Assembly: GCF_000513275.1 (NCBI RefSeq)
Contig: NZ_CBVJ010000143.1
Coordinates: 1 to 60,063, forward strand
Direction: 5' to 3'
DNA length: 60,063 nt
Source of the DNA: Paenibacillus gorillae
Lineage (GTDB): Bacteria > Bacillota > Bacilli > Paenibacillales > Paenibacillaceae
This document shows, piece by piece, positions 60,022 to 60,063 of the stretch. Each line of letters begins with the position of its first letter. Within the stretch, counting starts at the first letter, position 1. A program made the translations under genes and the position numbers. The notes beneath the pieces are model-generated. The model was not told where the DNA came from. It searched no databases and was given only the letters and a program-made list of their open reading frames with translations.

Positions 60022-60063
60022 GTTATTCAATAATTCGACCTAGAAACAGGCATAATCAAGGAG

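Noticed and set aside
1..60063. CRISPR array, prophage or intact transposon
   Set aside because: No regular spacer array, no phage structural genes, and no transposase or integrase frame was seen.

Overview
The window looks like a chromosome segment of a spore-forming, motile, moderately GC-rich Firmicute, most likely Paenibacillus or a close relative. The signs are a SspP-type spore protein, a NucB-type sporulation nuclease, a Spo0E-like phosphatase with a nearby Spo0A box, a Kin-type histidine kinase, a collagen-like surface/spore glycoprotein, Gram-positive lipoprotein signals and strong AGGAGG ribosome sites. The order guaB-dacA-pdxS-pdxT-serS-tRNA-Ser, with tadA further on, is the origin-proximal order known from Bacillus, so the window probably lies within some tens of kilobases of oriC.

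Layout. 1-757: no gene, but a palindromic array of a 13-bp motif. 758-8186: Eis-like acetyltransferase, then the conserved housekeeping block (guaB, dacA, pdxST-serS, tRNA-Ser). 8237-9103: DnaA boxes and three small genes, the last an sspP. 9250-13547: a lipoprotein, a DsbA/FrnE-type oxidoreductase, a PadR regulator coupled to a HAAS-SEDS fusion protein, and a secreted nuclease. 13580-20760: a surface glycoconjugate cluster made of a nucleotide-sugar dehydrogenase, three glycosyltransferases and a long Gly-X-Thr collagen-like protein. 20802-21851: a ferredoxin-NADP reductase behind a near-perfect Fur box. 22193-29965: an AraR-type regulator and a five-gene Opp-family importer with shared operator half-sites. 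30109-31614: a secreted beta/gamma-crystallin plus Vps62 protein. 31695-35325: small enzymes including mtaD. 35416-41993: a minus-strand sugar or polyol locus (LacI regulator, binding protein, two permeases, Gfo/Idh/MocA dehydrogenase, sorbitol-type dehydrogenase) with LacI-type operators. 42600-45650: an AT-rich, gene-poor island with a potassium channel, an unknown membrane protein, tRNA-Arg(CCU) and a decayed tRNA. 45685-53109: an unusual Opp-family transporter. 53564-60021: Spo0E-like protein, tadA, sporulation-type kinase behind a DnaA-box cluster, an NAD(P)-binding protein, rluF, motAB and a small unknown gene.

The most unusual part is the transporter at 46273-53109. Its binding protein appears circularly permuted: the segment that normally ends an Opp/Dpp-family binding protein follows the lipoprotein signal, and the normal N-terminal part comes after it. 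Both permeases carry long N-terminal membrane extensions. The two ATPases are fused in one gene, which has two +1 shifts at homopolymers in this sequence. The next strongest observation is two DnaA-box clusters near the presumed origin, one directly upstream of a sporulation-type kinase.

All function calls come from reading the sequence and recalling families; no searches were run.
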